Virus record (IMG/VR): IMGVR_UViG_3300042507_000813
Coordinates: 1 to 31,689 of that record
Reading direction: 5' to 3' (one strand)
Origin: a virus
Length of the DNA: 31,689 bases
Numbering within the stretch: the first letter of the stretch is position 1; each line of letters begins with the position of its first letter. This document shows positions 29,675 to 31,689 of this stretch, one piece after another. A model generated the notes under the pieces. The model worked only from the letters and a program-made list of their open reading frames with translations, did not search any database and was not told the origin of the DNA. A program made the translations under genes and the position numbers.

Positions 29675-30601
29675 ATGTCTGACGCAGAAGTAGTACAGGA
29701 ACCAGCAAGGAAACAAGCTGCGAACCTAGTAACAAATGAGAATTTAGCTGAGTTTAATGCACAAAAACTTGGTTTAGCCACTCAGGAAACTCCAACTGAG
29801 GCCGCGGATGCGGAGCCGGTTGTTGAGCAAGAGCGGAGTGAACCAGAGGCAGAAACAGAGGCTGTAGCAGGTGAAAAGAAGCACAACCCGAAACTTGAAA
29901 AGCGGTTTTCGGAACTGACCAAGCAGCGCGAAGCAGCCCGCCAAGAAGCGGACCGTGAGCGTACTGCTCGAGAGGCTCTCGAGGCGCGTTTAAGGGACAT
30001 GGAGGCAAAGGTAAATCCGCCTAAATCGGATGAACCAGACCCTAAACCAGACCCAACGCAATTCAATGATGCCCTAGAGTATGCGGAGGCTCTGGCCGAG
30101 TGGACTACTGATCGAAAGATGCGGGAGCGAGATCAAGCAGAATTGGCTCGTAAAGTTGAGGAGGAACAGTCGCGGATGCGGCAGAAGTTCCAAGAGCGCC
30201 TCGATGCTGCGAAACAAGATATGCCGGATTACGAGGAAATGGTTGCATCAAGTGATGTTTCGGTCTCACAGCCGGTCACAGACGCAATTATTGAGAGCGA
30301 TGTAGGCCCACAAATCCTATATTACTTGGCCGAGAATCCAGAATTCGCTCGAGAATTGGCGGATAAATCCATCACTTCTCAACTCCGTGCTATCGGGCGT
30401 TTAGAGGCTAAATTTGAGAAATCAGAGCCAACTAAACCGAGCGTAAAAGAACCTGTTGCGAAGAAGTCTAATGCTCCGGCACCGATTAACCCGCTGAAAT
30501 CCGGCGGCAACCCTAGCGACATTACGCTAGATGCTGACCGTAAATTTCATGGCACTTACCAGCAATGGAAAGCTGCCAGGTCTGCAGGGAAAATTAGGTA
30601 A
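29675..30601 (+). CDS. Scaffolding protein
   Basis: 308 residues; P22 scaffold has 303. Highly charged and helical, no cysteine: an acidic N-terminal third (ETPTEAADAEPVVEQERSEP), a long coiled coil (KRFSELTKQREAARQEADRE), a Pro/Asp hinge (PDPKPDPTQFNDALEYAEAL) and a basic C-terminal end (RKFHGTYQQWKAARSAGKIR) like the coat-binding helix-loop-helix of P22 gp8. It directs prohead assembly and is removed before packaging. Assignment rests on form and on its place between portal and coat. Confidence 0.85.
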   Translation: MSDAEVVQEPARKQAANLVTNENLAEFNAQKLGLATQETPTEAADAEPVVEQERSEPEAETEAVAGEKKHNPKLEKRFSELTKQREAARQEADRERTAREALEARLRDMEAKVNPPKSDEPDPKPDPTQFNDALEYAEALAEWTTDRKMRERDQAELARKVEEEQSRMRQKFQERLDAAKQDMPDYEEMVASSDVSVSQPVTDAIIESDVGPQILYYLAENPEFARELADKSITSQLRAIGRLEAKFEKSEPTKPSVKEPVAKKSNAPAPINPLKSGGNPSDITLDADRKFHGTYQQWKAARSAGKIR

Positions 30602-30634
30602 TGGGTAACCTTACAATTAATTTGGAGAATTATC

Positions 30635-31689
30635 ATGGCAAATAACTTGCTAACCATCTCCATGATCACCAACGAAGCGTTGATGGTCTTGGAAAACAGT
30701 TTGACCTTTACTGGTCGTGTAGACCGTAATTATGATGACCAATTTGCGGTTATCGGTGCAAAGATTGGTAACACAGTCAATGTACGCCGCCCAGGTCGTT
30801 TTATCGGTACAACCGGCCCAGCGCTGAATGTTGAGGACTTTAACGAGACTTCATCACCAGTAACCCTCTCAACACAGTTCCATGTGGACACACAATTTAC
30901 GACTCAGGATTTAACCCTGTCGTTAGATATGTTCTCTGACCGTGTTTTGAAACCAGCTATTGCTGCAATCGCCAACAAAATCGACTTTGACGGCACCACA
31001 ATGGCAGTAGACAACACAGCTAATACCGTTGGTACAGCCGGTGTAGTTCCATCTGACATCGCAACATTCCTAACCGCCCAGGCATTCTTGGACGGCGAAG
31101 GCGCTCCCCGTGACGGTAAGCGCTCTTGCGTGGTTGATCCCTTTACTGGCGCCTCAATTGTTGGCTCCCTTAAAGGTCTCTTTAACCCACAAGGCACTAT
31201 CTCTGGTCAGTACGAAAAGGGAATGATGGGTCGCGACACAATTGGTATGAACTGGTATATGGACCAAAACATCGTGTCCCACACCTATGGTTCATACGCA
31301 ACCGCCACATTGTCTACCAACACAGCAACCTTTACTGGTTCATTGACAACTGGCTGGGCTCAGACCTCGACCATTACCATCTCCGCTGCAACCGCTAACG
31401 CCGGCTTAAAGCAAGGCGATACGATTCAGATTGCTGGTGTGTTCGCAGTTAACCCACAAAACCGCCAACCATACGGCGGCAATGTATTGCGTAACTTTGT
31501 TGTAACTTCCGATGTGACTATCACTTCCGGCGGTTCAGCATCTGTAACTGTTTCCCCAGCGATTATTACTGCTGGCCAGTTCCAGAATGTGAGCGTTTTG
31601 TCTACCTCGGCATCTGCAGTTGTCACACCGTTCAACAAGACCGGTATTGTCAGCCCACAGAACTTGGTATTCCACCGCAATGCGTTTAC
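30635..31689 (+). CDS. Major capsid (coat) protein, P22 gp5-like, N-terminal part
   Basis: TTGGAGAATTATC precedes ATG at 30635. The frame is open to the end of the window and continues at base 1 to stop at 224, giving 415 residues. The start NNLLTISMITNEALMVLENS, then VDRNYDDQFAVIGAKIGNTV and NVRRPGRFIGTTGPA belong to the P22 coat family (HK97 fold with an extra inserted I-domain). The Thr/Ser-rich segment at residues ~225-345 (TATFTGSLTTGWAQTSTITI, then GLKQGDTIQIAGVFAVNPQN) corresponds to the I-domain position. Hundreds of copies build the head. P22 coat needs host GroEL/ES to fold, which connects it with the phage GroES gene. Confidence 0.95.
   Translation, partial: MANNLLTISMITNEALMVLENSLTFTGRVDRNYDDQFAVIGAKIGNTVNVRRPGRFIGTTGPALNVEDFNETSSPVTLSTQFHVDTQFTTQDLTLSLDMFSDRVLKPAIAAIANKIDFDGTTMAVDNTANTVGTAGVVPSDIATFLTAQAFLDGEGAPRDGKRSCVVDPFTGASIVGSLKGLFNPQGTISGQYEKGMMGRDTIGMNWYMDQNIVSHTYGSYATATLSTNTATFTGSLTTGWAQTSTITISAATANAGLKQGDTIQIAGVFAVNPQNRQPYGGNVLRNFVVTSDVTITSGGSASVTVSPAIITAGQFQNVSVLSTSASAVVTPFNKTGIVSPQNLVFHRNAF
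31659..31689. repeat. Terminal redundancy, right copy
   Basis: Identical to bases 1-31 and lying inside the coat gene. It is the overlap by which the sequence closes into a circle. Confidence 0.95.

Noticed and set aside
1-31689. Lysogeny functions, CRISPR arrays, insertion sequences and tRNA genes.
   Set aside because: Searched by eye on both strands; no integrase or CI-like protein, no regular spaced repeats, no transposase and no cloverleaf were found.

Overview
The window is a complete small tailed-phage genome, almost certainly a P22-like podovirus. Its last 31 bases (31659-31689) repeat its first 31 (1-31) exactly. The coat-protein gene runs off the right end and resumes in frame at the left end, so the molecule closes into a circle of 31,658 bp (or a circularly permuted, headful-packaged linear genome). 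The host cannot be read from the sequence with certainty. Moderate base composition, strong AGGAG-type ribosome sites and P22-type virion genes suggest a Gram-negative, perhaps freshwater proteobacterial, host. I see no integrase, CI-like repressor, tRNA, transposon or CRISPR, so a lytic life style is the simplest reading.

Layout around the circle. (1) Packaging and head, rightward, 25625 to 482 through the junction: small-terminase candidate, zinc-ribbon protein, large terminase, portal, scaffold, coat, small head-fibre-like protein, then a strong terminator at about 497-540. (2) Adhesion and tail, 599-13012: a beta-rich 110-aa protein, an 838-aa fibre with a glycine-rich tip, small fibre-associated genes, gp4-like and gp10-like tail factors, a GNAT acetyltransferase, three proteins in the positions of the P22 ejection proteins gp7/gp20/gp16, and a collar-type fibre. 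(3) Membrane and lysis genes, 13014-14981, ending in a 3TM-type holin and an M15 peptidase endolysin, followed by a terminator at 15024-15053. (4) Early leftward operon, 18351 down to 14986: small regulators, Erf annealing protein, YqaJ/lambda-type exonuclease, SSB, a lipoprotein and a small membrane protein. (5) A noncoding control region of about 640 bp, 18352-18990, with a leftward promoter, a tandem 21-bp repeat and an unassigned, highly structured GC-richer tract. (6) Early rightward operon, 18991-24205: replication-protein-like fragment, Ref/HNH-like zinc protein, RusA resolvase, ferritin-like protein, GroES co-chaperonin, several tiny basic proteins and a 514-aa zincin-motif protein. 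(7) A leftward cassette of five tiny genes chained by short overlaps, 25523 down to 24180.

How it fits together: no DNA polymerase, helicase or primase is seen, so replication is presumably host-run, with recombination (exonuclease, Erf, SSB, RusA) giving concatemers for headful packaging. The phage GroES probably helps host GroEL fold the coat protein. Most unusual: the structured noncoding tract at 18.5-18.9 kb, a 10-bp motif (ACTGTTTATT) present five times and lying inside the leftward promoter, and a beta-structured module inserted once in the gp4-like and twice in the gp10-like tail protein.
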